From positions 2,790,501-2,854,500 of the forward strand of contig NZ_CP022707.1 of NCBI RefSeq assembly GCF_025340265.1: DNA of 64,000 nt, read 5' to 3'. The notes below the pieces were generated by a model that searched no databases, was not told the origin of the DNA, and was given only the letters and a program-made list of their open reading frames with translations. This DNA comes from Novosphingobium sp. 9 (lineage in GTDB: Bacteria > Pseudomonadota > Alphaproteobacteria > Sphingomonadales > Sphingomonadaceae). Of this stretch, positions 36,924 to 45,077 are shown one piece after another (positions within the stretch are counted from its first letter, which is position 1; the number at the start of each line of letters is the position of its first letter). Position numbers and translations under genes: made by a program.

Positions 36924-38152
36924 TGAGCCGCGCGCCGCTTCCTGCCAGCACGAGTCCAGAAAGCAGGCGGGCTGGCCCCGCTGGCTGGGGCACGGGCGGA
37001 CTGTCCGGGCGGGCCGCGGCGCTGCGCCGTCGCTATCCGGCGATTACCGACCTCTACCCGCTCGCCCGCCGCCGGGTGCCGCGCTTCGCTTACGATTTCG
37101 TTGCAGGCGGCGTGAACGACGACCTGTGCCTCGCCCGCAACCGGGCTGCGCTCGATGCCGTCACGATCACCCCGCGCTATGGCCGCGACGTGGGCAAGGT
37201 CGATCTGTCCACCGACCTGTTCGGCCAGCGCTATGCCCTGCCCACCGGGGTTTCGCCGATGGGTCTTGCCGGGCTGCTGTGGCCGGGCATCGACGAAAGC
37301 ATCGCCGCCGCCGCACAGGCCGCGCGCATTCCCTATGTGCTCTCGACCGTGGCGAACACCACCATCGAGCGGATCGCCCGGATCGCGCCCGACGTGTTCT
37401 GGTATCAGCTCTACAACGTACCGGGTGACGACCACCGCGTGCTGCGCGACCTGATCGCGCGGGCCGAGGGCGCAGGCGCGAAAGCGCTGGTCCTGACGCT
37501 GGACGTGCCGGTCCGCTCCAAGCGCTATCGCGACGTGCGCAACGGCCTGTCGGTCCCCTTCCGCCTGCGGGCGCGCACCGTGCGCGATGTCGCGCTGGCG
37601 CCGCGCTGGGCACTGTCGATGCTGCGCCACGGCCAGCCGCGCTTCCACAATTTCGACGCCTATCTGGGCGAACGCGCCGCCACGGCGGACATCGCGGGCT
37701 ATGTCTATCGCGAGATGGCCGGGCCGATGACCTGGGAGACGGTCGCGATGATCCGTGATCTGTGGCCGCGCGCGCTGGTGGTCAAGGGCGTGCTCCACCC
37801 CCGCGATGCCGAGGAGGCGGTGCGGTTGGGCTGCGAGGGCCTGCTCGTCTCCAACCACGGCGGGCGCCAGTTCGACGCTGCGCCTGCCGCCATCGATGCC
37901 CTGCCCGCCATTGCCGCAGCGGTGGGCGATCGGATGACCGTGCTGATGGACAGCGGCATCCAGTCCGGGCTCGACGTGCGCCGGGCGATGGCGCGGGGCG
38001 CGCGCGCCGGTTTCGCCGGGCGCGCCTTTGCCATGGGCCATGCCGCGCTCGGCCGCGAAGGCCCGGCCCACGTCATCCGCATTCTCGAAGAGGAAATCCG
38101 GCTCGCGCTGGCCCAGTCGGGCGCCGACGCGGCCCATTACGCAAAACCATAA
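36923..38152 (+). CDS. FMN-dependent alpha-hydroxyacid oxidase/dehydrogenase
   Basis: A 409-residue TIM-barrel flavoprotein of the glycolate oxidase/lactate/mandelate dehydrogenase family that oxidises an (S)-2-hydroxyacid to the 2-oxoacid. Visible blocks are PTGVSPMGLAGLLWPG, the FMN-site LTLDVPVRSKRYRD, VVKGVLHPRDAEEAV with the flavin-contacting lysine, and the active-site SNHGGRQFD (catalytic His, substrate Arg). ATG 36923 overlaps the TGA of the TPP-enzyme gene by one base, and the two are surely co-transcribed. The insertion RLRARTVRDVALAPRWA matches the membrane-associated subgroup (lactate and mandelate dehydrogenases). The specific hydroxyacid is unknown. Confidence 0.9.
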   Translation: MSRAPLPASTSPESRRAGPAGWGTGGLSGRAAALRRRYPAITDLYPLARRRVPRFAYDFVAGGVNDDLCLARNRAALDAVTITPRYGRDVGKVDLSTDLFGQRYALPTGVSPMGLAGLLWPGIDESIAAAAQAARIPYVLSTVANTTIERIARIAPDVFWYQLYNVPGDDHRVLRDLIARAEGAGAKALVLTLDVPVRSKRYRDVRNGLSVPFRLRARTVRDVALAPRWALSMLRHGQPRFHNFDAYLGERAATADIAGYVYREMAGPMTWETVAMIRDLWPRALVVKGVLHPRDAEEAVRLGCEGLLVSNHGGRQFDAAPAAIDALPAIAAAVGDRMTVLMDSGIQSGLDVRRAMARGARAGFAGRAFAMGHAALGREGPAHVIRILEEEIRLALAQSGADAAHYAKP

Positions 38153-38180
38153 TAGAACAGCCCGACGGAGAGGACAGGAC

Positions 38181-38240
38181 ATGTCACAGGATCATAGCGA
38201 GGCCAGTCCCGCAAAGACAGGAGGCCATCATGGGCGTTGA
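38181..38240 (+). CDS. Possible 19-codon leader ORF overlapping the symporter start
   Basis: A short frame, ATG 38181 to TGA 38240, encoding MSQDHSEASPAKTGGHHGR. It has a good Shine-Dalgarno ('ggagaggac') and runs 11 bases past the symporter ATG, so the symporter's ribosome-binding site lies inside it. It could couple translation of the hydroxyacid oxidase and symporter, or be chance. No homologue is recognised. Confidence 0.3.
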   Translation: MSQDHSEASPAKTGGHHGR

Positions 38241-39651
38241 AACCGGAGCCGACTGGTTCGTCATCGGCGTCAGCGTCGCCTACATGGTCGGCCTCGCCTT
38301 CGTCAGCTATGCGGTGCGCCGCAATGCCCGCACCGCCAAGGGCTTTACCTCGGGCGGGACGACCTACCCGGCGATCTTCATCGGCTTCATGCTGATGAGC
38401 GAGTTCATCGGCACCACCGCCAGCGTCGGCACCGCGCAGCAGGCCTATACCGCCGGTGTCTCCGCCGCGTGGAACGTCGCCGTGCTCGGCATCGGCTTCC
38501 TGCTCTACGCCTGGCTGCTGGCGCGCAAGTTCAACGAAAGCGGCGAGAACACGATCTCCGCCGCGATGGCCAAGTTCTATGGCAACAAGGTGAAGCTGGC
38601 GACCTCGATCATCATGATCTGCGCCCTGCAGATCGTCGCCATCTCCACCTACGGCTCGGGCGGCGCGGTGCTGGCCCCGCTGCTCTCGGTCGACCGCTCG
38701 ACCGCGATCATCATCACCGGCGTGGTCGCGGTGCTCTACGTCAGTCTGGGCGGCATGAGTTCGGTGATCTACACCAATGTGATCCACGCGATCCTGAAGT
38801 ACGTGGGCGTGCTGCTGGCGCTCGGCTTCGCGATATGGATGGCGGGCGGCACGACGCATATCGTCGAGGTGGCCCCCGCCAAGATGTTCTCGATCTCGGG
38901 CGTCGGCTGGGATCAGGTCTTCGCCTGGCTGGTCGCGGGCGTGGGCGCGGTGTTCTCCACCCAGTACGTGGTGCAGGCGATCAGCACCGTGCCCGATGGC
39001 GCCAAGGCGACCCGCGCCAGCTTCTATGCCGCCGTGCTGCTGGTGCCCTTCGGCATCGCCGCCGCGCTGATCGGCGTTGCCGCCTCGGTCGCCTTCCCCG
39101 GCATCAAGCCGCTCCAGGCTTTTCCAGAAGTGATCGACCACATGGGCGACCTGCCCGCCGCGATCGTCGTTGCGGGGCTTGCCGGATCGCTGTTCGGGAC
39201 GATCTCGGCGCTCAGCATCGGTACTGCCACGCTGATCTACAAGGACTTCTACCTGCCGATCACCGGCAAGACCGGCGATGATCGCAGCTCGCTGATGTTC
39301 GTGCGCGTGCTCACCATCGTCGTCGGCCTGCTGCCGATCCCGCTGGCGATCATGTCCACGCAAGTCGTCGCGGTGACGTTCCTGGCCAAGTCGCTGCGCG
39401 CCGCGCTGGCCGTGCTGGTGCTGCTGATGTTCTATGCCCCGCGCTACGGCAGCAAGCAGGGCGCGTTCGTCAGCATCATCCTGTCGCTGCTGGGGACCAT
39501 CGCCTGGTATCTGGCTGGCAATCCCTTCGGCATCGACAACGCCTTCATCGCGGTGGGCACGCCGATCGTGGTGATGACGATCAGCCACTTCCTTCGCCCG
39601 CCGTCGCAGGACGTTGAGGTATCGCCGGACGCGCCGGTGTTGCAGCGATAG
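38230..39651 (+). CDS. Sodium:solute symporter family protein
   Basis: A 473-residue inner-membrane transporter of the SSS family with about thirteen hydrophobic segments. Typical blocks are ARTAKGFTSGGTTYPAIFIG near TM2, LYVSLGGMSSVIYTNVIHAI and the C-terminal ALSIGTATLIYKDFY. These match the sodium-site architecture of SSS carboxylate/proline/pantothenate carriers. ATG 38230 was chosen because 'aggagg' precedes it at the right distance. It lies 77 bases after the alpha-hydroxyacid oxidase, so uptake of a hydroxy- or oxo-carboxylate is the likely role. Substrate is inferred from context only. Confidence 0.9.
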   Translation: MGVETGADWFVIGVSVAYMVGLAFVSYAVRRNARTAKGFTSGGTTYPAIFIGFMLMSEFIGTTASVGTAQQAYTAGVSAAWNVAVLGIGFLLYAWLLARKFNESGENTISAAMAKFYGNKVKLATSIIMICALQIVAISTYGSGGAVLAPLLSVDRSTAIIITGVVAVLYVSLGGMSSVIYTNVIHAILKYVGVLLALGFAIWMAGGTTHIVEVAPAKMFSISGVGWDQVFAWLVAGVGAVFSTQYVVQAISTVPDGAKATRASFYAAVLLVPFGIAAALIGVAASVAFPGIKPLQAFPEVIDHMGDLPAAIVVAGLAGSLFGTISALSIGTATLIYKDFYLPITGKTGDDRSSLMFVRVLTIVVGLLPIPLAIMSTQVVAVTFLAKSLRAALAVLVLLMFYAPRYGSKQGAFVSIILSLLGTIAWYLAGNPFGIDNAFIAVGTPIVVMTISHFLRPPSQDVEVSPDAPVLQR

Positions 39652-39772
39652 TGGCGGAAACGGGGGGAGCGGGTCCGTACCGCGCTTCCCCCCTCCTTCC
39701 CCGCAGGTCATTGCATTTGCACACGATTGCACGGAAACGCGTTCCCCGGCATTGGCCTTGCCCGGCATAAAC

Positions 39773-39786
39773 GTACCATCCGGTAC
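39773..39786. promoter_or_regulatory. GTACC-4-GGTAC palindrome next to the metallo-hydrolase start
   Basis: A perfect 5-bp inverted repeat (gtacc, 39773-39777; ggtac, 39782-39786) with a four-base spacer, directly before the ATG at 39787. The form resembles operators of TetR-type regulators. No such regulator is encoded nearby, so the assignment is tentative. Confidence 0.35.
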
Positions 39787-40790
39787 ATGACATGCCAGAC
39801 GCCCTCCCCCATCCGCCGCATCCTTGCCGCGAGCGCGCTCACCCTGTCGCTCACGGCATCGCTGACGGCTCCCGCGATCGCCCAGACCGTCGCGACCAGC
39901 CGCTTCACCCCTGCCGATGTCCAGCCGCCGACCATTCCCGGCGTCCCCCGGCAGGCCGCGAGCCGATGTACAACCCCGCGCAGACCCGCCAGCTAACGCC
40001 GCATGTCTGGATGATGCCCGGCTATCCCAATGCGGTGATCGTCGTCGGCAAGACCGGCGTTCTGGCCGTCGACACCGGTCTTGGCACGCCCAATGGCCGG
40101 ATCGTCGCCGCCGAGGCGAAGCGCTTGGCACCGGGCCGCAAGCTCTACCTCGTAACCACCCACTTCCATCCCGAGCACGCAGCAGGCTTCGGCGGCTTCC
40201 CCGGCGATACTGTGCTGATCCGCCCTCGCGTGCAGCAGCGCGAACTGGTGCTTGACCACGAACGAATGGTCGCCCGCTTCGCCATCGACAATCCCGAAGT
40301 CCTCAAGAACCCGGTGTTCGGCACGCCCGAACTGTTCGACCACGAGCGCGATATCGACCTTGGCGGCGTCCACGCCCGCGCGATCTATGCAGGCCCCGCA
40401 CACACCGCGGGCGATACCTCGGTATTCATCCCCGAAGACAGCGTGCTCGTCACCGGCGACACCATCCAGAACCGTTTCGGCCCGACGTTCCTGGGCGGCG
40501 GTATCGGTCCCGCGCCGTGGCTGGCGACCGTCAAGCGCCTCGCCGTGCTCAAGCCGAAACTGATCATCCCCGACCATACCCAGCCCGGCCCCGGCGCCCG
40601 GATCATCGCCGACGAGGAAGCGATCCTGAGCGAAATGGTCACGCGCACCGCCGCCGCAAAGAAGGCCGGTCAGACGCGCGAACAGGCCATCGCCTCGGTG
40701 ATGAAGACGATCCGTGCCGAGCGCCCCGGCTGGAACATCGGCCCGCTCGCCGACGATGGCGTCGCCCGCGCCTACGACGCCGCGAAGTGA
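39787..40790 (+). pseudogene. Exported MBL-fold metallo-hydrolase, frameshifted as read
   Basis: A metallo-beta-lactamase-fold hydrolase with a signal peptide (MTCQTPSPIRRILAASALTL..., cleavage near APAIAQ). The signal and mature parts are in different frames, broken around 39945-39962; adding one base restores about 334 residues. The mature domain has the beta-strand NAVIVVGKTGVLAVDTGLG, the metal motif TTHFHPEH, then GPAHTAGDTSVFIPEDSVLVTGD and the final IIPDHTQPG. The usual HxHxDH has Glu in place of Asp, as some MBL subgroups do. It is 11 bases before the next gene and probably co-transcribed with it. Substrate is unknown. Confidence 0.78.
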
Positions 40791-40801
40791 GCGCCTGCGG
40801 G

Positions 40802-41314
40802 ATGAAATCCGCACTGATCGCCGCGCTCGCGCTCACCGCCATCCCGGTGAGCGCGGGGGCGGCGCCGAGCGCTACGGCGGGGACGGGGACAGGCCCTGCC
40901 CGCACCGTCACCCGCGCGGAGATTTCCGCGCCGGGCGCGCAGGCGGTGCTGGACCGCGCCCGCACGCTCGCACGCCAGCGCGGGTTGCACATGTGCATTG
41001 CCGTCGTCGATGCCAGCGGCACCCTCGTCGCGTTCGAGCGGATGGACGGGGCGATTACCGGCTGCGGCGATTCCGCCATCGCCAAGGCGGCCTCCTCGGC
41101 GAAGTTCGGCGTGCCCACGGACACGTTCTTCACCCGCGCCCGCGATGCGAACCTGCCGATCGGCTTCGTGCCCGGCATCGTTCCCGCTGCCGGTGGCGCC
41201 CCGCTGAAGCAGGGCAGCGTGGTGATCGGCGCCGTGGGCGTGAGCGGCGGGAATGTCGAGACCGAACGCGATCTCGCCGCCGACACCGCCGCGCAGGACA
41301 ACGCGGCGCAATAA
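40802..41314 (+). CDS. Exported GlcG/HbpS-family haem-binding-like protein
   Basis: A 170-residue single-domain protein with a signal peptide (MKSALIAALALTAIPVSAGAAPS). The GlcG/HbpS fold is recognisable from GLHMCIAVVDASGTLVAFERMDG, the middle helix AIAKAASSAKFGVPT, and GSVVIGAVGVSGGNVETERDLA. Members bind haem or small ligands and often sit beside glycolate/hydroxyacid genes, which fits the upstream 2-hydroxyacid oxidase cassette. It follows the MBL-fold hydrolase with an 11-base gap. The stop is immediately followed by a copy of the tRNA-Arg 3' flank (41315). Confidence 0.87.
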   Translation: MKSALIAALALTAIPVSAGAAPSATAGTGTGPARTVTRAEISAPGAQAVLDRARTLARQRGLHMCIAVVDASGTLVAFERMDGAITGCGDSAIAKAASSAKFGVPTDTFFTRARDANLPIGFVPGIVPAAGGAPLKQGSVVIGAVGVSGGNVETERDLAADTAAQDNAAQ

Positions 41315-41341
41315 GGAAGTTGGCGCGCCTGTTCGAACACA
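41315..41341. repeat. Partial duplication of the tRNA-Arg 3' end
   Basis: The 15 bases ggaagttggcgcgcc at 41315-41329 recur exactly at 41381-41395, where they form the 3' flank, CCA and acceptor end of tRNA-Arg. 'gttcgaac' (T-loop sequence) follows in both. A direct repeat of a tRNA 3' end is what site-specific integration or a lost tandem tRNA leaves behind. Confidence 0.6.
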
Positions 41342-41386
41342 GTTCGAACGACACTTGAACCCCAGGGCCCGTCAATCCCCGGAAGT

Positions 41387-41463
41387 TGGCGCGCCCGAGT
41401 GGGTTCGAACCACTGACCCCAAGCTTAGAAGGCTCGTGCTCTATCCAGCTGAGCTACGGGCGC
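41387..41463 (-). tRNA. tRNA-Arg(UCU)
   Basis: A complete 77-nt cloverleaf on the minus strand with encoded CCA. The acceptor stem is gcgcccg/cgggcgc (41457-41463 and 41391-41397), the discriminator is G, and the D-arm is agctcagctggatagagc. The anticodon stem cgagc/gcttg has loop cttctaa, placing TCT as anticodon (reads AGA). The T-arm contains gttcgaac. CCA is at 41387-41389. Confidence 0.95.
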
Positions 41464-41564
41464 GCGCTGCATCGCCCATAGCGTGGTTCTGTCCTAGCGC
41501 AAACCTCGACTACGCGCGCAAGCAGCGCTTTGCGTTTGCGAAAGGCTGCGTTACCCACAGGGAC

Positions 41565-42389
41565 ATGACCGCTTCCGCCTCCGATCACCCGACAGAAACG
41601 CTCTCCCCTTCCGGTCTCGCCCGGATCGACGGGCGGCTGACCGAAAAGCGGCACTTCCGCTATTTCGACTTCGTGATGGTTGCCTTCGTGGTGATCCTGC
41701 TGCTCTCGAACCTGATCGGCGCCGCCAAGCAGGCGCAGATCGAGCTGCCGCTGCTGGGCACCGTCAATTTCGGCGCGGGCGTGCTGTTCTTCCCGGTCAG
41801 CTACATCATCGGCGACGTGCTGACCGAGGTCTACGGCTATGCCAACGCGCGCCGCTGCATCTGGGCGGGGTTCTTCGGCCTCCTGTTCATGGTGCTGATG
41901 AGCGTGGTGGTGGTGCAGATCCCCGCCAACCCCGAATGGGCACTGGCGTCGGCCACCTATACCATCGCGGGCCATCAGGTGACGGCGCCCAACCAGGCGG
42001 CCTACTATGCGATCTTCGGGCAGACCCCGCGCATCGTCTTCGCATCCGTGGTCGCATTCTGGGCGGGCGAGTTCGTCAATTCCTTCGTCCTTGCACGCAT
42101 GAAGGTGATGACCAGGGGCAAGCACCTGTGGAGCCGCACCATCGGCTCGACGGTGTTCGGCGAAGGCGTGGACAGCGCGCTGTTCTATCCGCTGGCGTTC
42201 CTGGGCGTGGCGGGCTTTCCCACCCACATGGTCTTCGTGCTCGCCTTCACGCAGTGGATCGTCAAGACGCTGTGGGAAGTGGTGCTGACGCCGGTGACGT
42301 ACCTGATCGTCGGCTTCCTCAAGCGGCGCGAGGGCGTGGACGTCTATGACGAGCACACCAACTTCTCGCCCTTTGCGAAAACCGCGTAA
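41565..42389 (+). CDS. yhhQ: Queuosine precursor transporter (YhhQ/VUT family)
   Basis: A 274-residue inner-membrane protein with six to seven hydrophobic segments, of the YhhQ (DUF165/VUT) family that imports preQ0/preQ1 for queuosine tRNA modification. Family blocks are FGAGVLFFPVSYIIGDVLTEVYGYANARR, split here as FGAGVLFFPVSYIIGD and VLTEVYGYANARR, and later TIGSTVFGEGVDSALFYPLAF. ATG 41565 gives about 40 cytoplasmic residues before TM1, which is normal in this group. It lies 101 bases beyond the tRNA gene and is followed by recF 64 bases downstream. Localisation is the inner membrane. Confidence 0.9.
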   Translation: MTASASDHPTETLSPSGLARIDGRLTEKRHFRYFDFVMVAFVVILLLSNLIGAAKQAQIELPLLGTVNFGAGVLFFPVSYIIGDVLTEVYGYANARRCIWAGFFGLLFMVLMSVVVVQIPANPEWALASATYTIAGHQVTAPNQAAYYAIFGQTPRIVFASVVAFWAGEFVNSFVLARMKVMTRGKHLWSRTIGSTVFGEGVDSALFYPLAFLGVAGFPTHMVFVLAFTQWIVKTLWEVVLTPVTYLIVGFLKRREGVDVYDEHTNFSPFAKTA

Positions 42390-42453
42390 ATCTGGCTCTG
42401 GAACTGGAACGGAGCGTTGTCGGCACACCGCTAAGCCGCTAGTTCCCCGCGCA

Positions 42454-43560
42454 ATGCTCGAACGCCTGCTCCTGTCCCGTTTCCGCAACCATCGCGAGAC
42501 CGCGCTGGAAGGCACGGCGCAGTTCAACCTGCTGGTGGGCGAGAACGGCGCCGGGAAAACCAACGTGCTGGAGGCGATCTCGCTGCTCTCACCGGGCCGG
42601 GGCCTGCGCCGCGCGGCACTGGCGGACGTGCCTTCGCAGCAGGGCGACGGCGGCTTCGGGGTCAGCGCCGCACTGATCACGCCCGGCGGCGATCCGGTGC
42701 GCCTTGGCACCGGTATCTCGCCCGAGCGGCCCGGACGGCGGCTGGTGCAGGTCAACGGCGCCGAAAGCCCGGCGCTGCGGCTGGCCGAATGGCTCTCGAT
42801 CGGCTGGCTGACCCCGGCGATGGACCGCCTGTTCGTCGACAGCGCAGGCGCACGCCGTCGCTTTCTCGACCGGCTGGTGCTCGCGCTGCGGCCCGATCAT
42901 GCCGCCCACGCCAGCCGCCTCGAGAGCGCCCTTCGCGAACGCAACAAGCTGCTGTCCGACGACCGCGCGCCCGATCCGCGCTGGCTCGATGCCATCGAAC
43001 AGCAGATCGCCGAGGCCGGCGCGATGGTCGCGCAGGCCCGCGCCGACATGATCGCCCGGCTGGAAGCGCGCCTGCTGGACCTGCCCGAGGCGCCGTTCGC
43101 CCGGCCTTCGCTCGCCTACGAACCCGGCGGTCCGACTGAACCCGAAGCGCTGGCACAGGCCCTGCGCGAAAGCCGCCCGCGCGAGCGCGCCGCCCAGCGC
43201 ACGCTCACCGGCCCGCACCGCGACGAGTTGCGCGTCATGATGGCGGGAAAAGACCAGCCCGCCGCCGACTGCTCCACCGGCGAGCAGAAGGCGATGCTGA
43301 TCGCGCTCGTCCTGGCCCATTCGCAACTGGTGGAGGAACTGGCGAAAGGCGGACAGGGCGAACAGCGCCCGCGCCTGCTGCTGCTCGATGAAGTGGCCGC
43401 CCACCTCGATCCCTTCCGTCGCGCCGCACTGTTCGAGCGGCTGCGCGAAGGCTCGGCGCAGGTCTGGCTGACCGGCACCGAACTGGCGCCGTTCGATGCA
43501 ATCACCGGCGAGGCAGCGGTGTGGCGCGTCAGTGGGGGTTCGGTGGTGCGGGAACTGTAG
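42454..43560 (+). CDS. recF: DNA replication and repair protein RecF
   Basis: A 368-residue SMC-like ATPase that loads RecA at single-strand gaps during recombinational repair. It has Walker A GENGAGKT (residues 29-36) within FNLLVGENGAGKTNVLEAIS, the signature STGEQKAMLIALVL and Walker B LLLLDEVAAHLD. The first residues MLERLLLSRFRNH are typical and fix ATG 42454. Length is normal. It is not next to dnaA, dnaN or gyrB here, as is common in alphaproteobacteria. Its last 32 bases overlap the end of the convergent tesA-like gene. Confidence 0.95.
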   Translation: MLERLLLSRFRNHRETALEGTAQFNLLVGENGAGKTNVLEAISLLSPGRGLRRAALADVPSQQGDGGFGVSAALITPGGDPVRLGTGISPERPGRRLVQVNGAESPALRLAEWLSIGWLTPAMDRLFVDSAGARRRFLDRLVLALRPDHAAHASRLESALRERNKLLSDDRAPDPRWLDAIEQQIAEAGAMVAQARADMIARLEARLLDLPEAPFARPSLAYEPGGPTEPEALAQALRESRPRERAAQRTLTGPHRDELRVMMAGKDQPAADCSTGEQKAMLIALVLAHSQLVEELAKGGQGEQRPRLLLLDEVAAHLDPFRRAALFERLREGSAQVWLTGTELAPFDAITGEAAVWRVSGGSVVREL

Positions 43561-44284
43561 CGCCCGCGCTATCCGGTTGAGCGCTCTTGGGCAATGCCTT
43601 GACCACTGTGTCCACCGTCATCGCCACCATGGCATCGACGCCGTTCGCGGTGGGATGAATATGGTCGGCCAGCTGCAATTCGAAATGGTTGTAGATCGGC
43701 GCGAGGAAGAACGGCACCAGCGTGGCGTGATACTGCCGGGCGAGCTCCGGAAAGATCGCATCGAAGGCCTTCACATAGTCCGGCCCGAGGTTCGGCGGCG
43801 CCTTCAGGCCCAGCAGGACGACGCGAATGTGCTCGGCCTCCAGCCGCGCGAGGATCTTGCCGAGGTTGTCCTTCGCCTGCTCGGGCGGCAGCGCGCGCAG
43901 CAGGTCGTTCCCGCCAAGGCTTATCAGCACGAGGTCGGGCTTCCTCGACTGGCTCTTGAGCGTGAAGTCCAGCCGGGCAAGGCCATCGGCAGTAGTGTTG
44001 CCCGAGACCCCGGCATTGGCGATGCGCGCATTGATCCCGCGCGCGCGCAGGGCCAGTTCCAACCGGTGCGGATAGGCCTCGTCCGAGGCAAGGCCGTAGC
44101 CTGCCAGCAGCGAATCCCCGAAGGCGAGCACCGACTGCTCGGCCCCGATCACCGGCAGATCGGGCGCCGCATCGCTGGCGGCCATGCTCGAAGGCGCCTC
44201 GGCGGGCGTGTCCGACGCACCGCCGCCGCACCCCGCCAGCGCCAGCACGCAGGCCGCAGCCATCGTCATCAGTATCGGACGCAT
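43529..44284 (-). CDS. tesA: TesA-like SGNH/GDSL esterase, lipoprotein
   Basis: A 251-residue SGNH hydrolase similar to TesA (multifunctional acyl-CoA thioesterase/lysophospholipase/arylesterase). The N-terminus is a lipoprotein signal with lipobox LALAGC (C19), so the enzyme is membrane-anchored in the periplasm. SGNH residues: AFGDSLLAGYG (nucleophile S58), the block-II Gly, LGGNDLLRA (Asn), and ADHIHPTANG (Asp/His). 'aaggaga' precedes the start at 44284. It is divergent from ybbA-ybbP, the same arrangement as E. coli tesA-ybbA-ybbP. Its 3' end overlaps recF by 32 bases. Confidence 0.9.
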   Translation of the reverse strand: MRPILMTMAAACVLALAGCGGGASDTPAEAPSSMAASDAAPDLPVIGAEQSVLAFGDSLLAGYGLASDEAYPHRLELALRARGINARIANAGVSGNTTADGLARLDFTLKSQSRKPDLVLISLGGNDLLRALPPEQAKDNLGKILARLEAEHIRVVLLGLKAPPNLGPDYVKAFDAIFPELARQYHATLVPFFLAPIYNHFELQLADHIHPTANGVDAMVAMTVDTVVKALPKSAQPDSAGATVPAPPNPH

Positions 44285-44324
44285 GCGTTCTCCTTCTCGC
44301 ACTCTTCTTCGCACCGCAGCACGC

Positions 44325-45077
44325 ATGCCCTTGCCGCATGTGCCTGTCGCCACCCATATAGTTGGCGTGACAAGCGCTTACGACCCCCACTCGCACCCTG
44401 CCCCCGCCATCCATGCGAAGGGCCTGCGCCTGACGCTGGGACAGGGCAGCGCCGCCGTCGAAATCCTCAAGGGGCTGGACCTCACCGTCCCGCAAGGCCA
44501 GACGCTGGCGCTGCTGGGGCCGTCGGGCTCAGGCAAGTCCTCGCTGATGGCGGTGCTGTCCGGGCTGGACCGCGCCACGTCCGGCACGCTGGAGGTCGCC
44601 GGGCAGGACTTTGCCGGTGCCTCCGAAGATGCGCTGGCCCGCGCACGCCGGGGCCGCATCGGCGTGGTCCTGCAGGCCTTCCACCTGCTGCCGACGATGA
44701 CCGCGCTGGAGAATGTCAGCACGCCGCTGGAACTGGCCGGCGAAAGCGACGTGCGCGCCCGCGCCGAGGCAGAACTGGCTGCCGTGGGTCTTTCGCACCG
44801 GCTCGACCACTACCCGGCGCAGCTTTCGGGGGGCGAACAGCAGCGCGTCGCCATCGCCCGCGCGCTGGCCTCGCGCCCGGTTCTGGTGTTCGCCGATGAG
44901 CCGACCGGCAATCTCGATGCCGCCACCGGCGCGCAAGTGGCAGACCTGCTTTTCGCTCGCCGGGCAGAGACCGGGGCGACGCTGGTCGTCATCACCCATG
45001 ACGAAGCCTTGGCCGCGCGGTGCGAGCGGGTGGTTCGGATCGCCGACGGCGTGATCGCGAGCGACACCCTTGCCTGA
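44325..45077 (+). CDS. ybbA: ABC transporter ATP-binding protein (YbbA-like)
   Basis: An ABC ATPase of the LolD/MacB-like group. It has Walker A LLGPSGSGKSS, Q-loop VLQAFHLLPTMTALENV, signature LSGGEQQRVAIARAL and Walker B VLVFADEPTGNLD. The ATG at 44325 gives 250 residues; a GTG at 44367 is an alternative start, giving 236. It pairs with the FtsX-like permease immediately downstream, overlapping by eight bases. Together with the divergent tesA-like gene this matches the ybbA-ybbP locus, thought to extract or handle lipids or lipoprotein cargo at the inner membrane; the true substrate is unknown. Confidence 0.88.
   Translation: MPLPHVPVATHIVGVTSAYDPHSHPAPAIHAKGLRLTLGQGSAAVEILKGLDLTVPQGQTLALLGPSGSGKSSLMAVLSGLDRATSGTLEVAGQDFAGASEDALARARRGRIGVVLQAFHLLPTMTALENVSTPLELAGESDVRARAEAELAAVGLSHRLDHYPAQLSGGEQQRVAIARALASRPVLVFADEPTGNLDAATGAQVADLLFARRAETGATLVVITHDEALAARCERVVRIADGVIASDTLA

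Noticed and set aside
42346..42453. Start of recF at 42346, giving 36 extra residues.
   Set aside because: Would overlap yhhQ and add atypical sequence; MLERLLLSRFRNH at 42454 is the usual RecF N-terminus.
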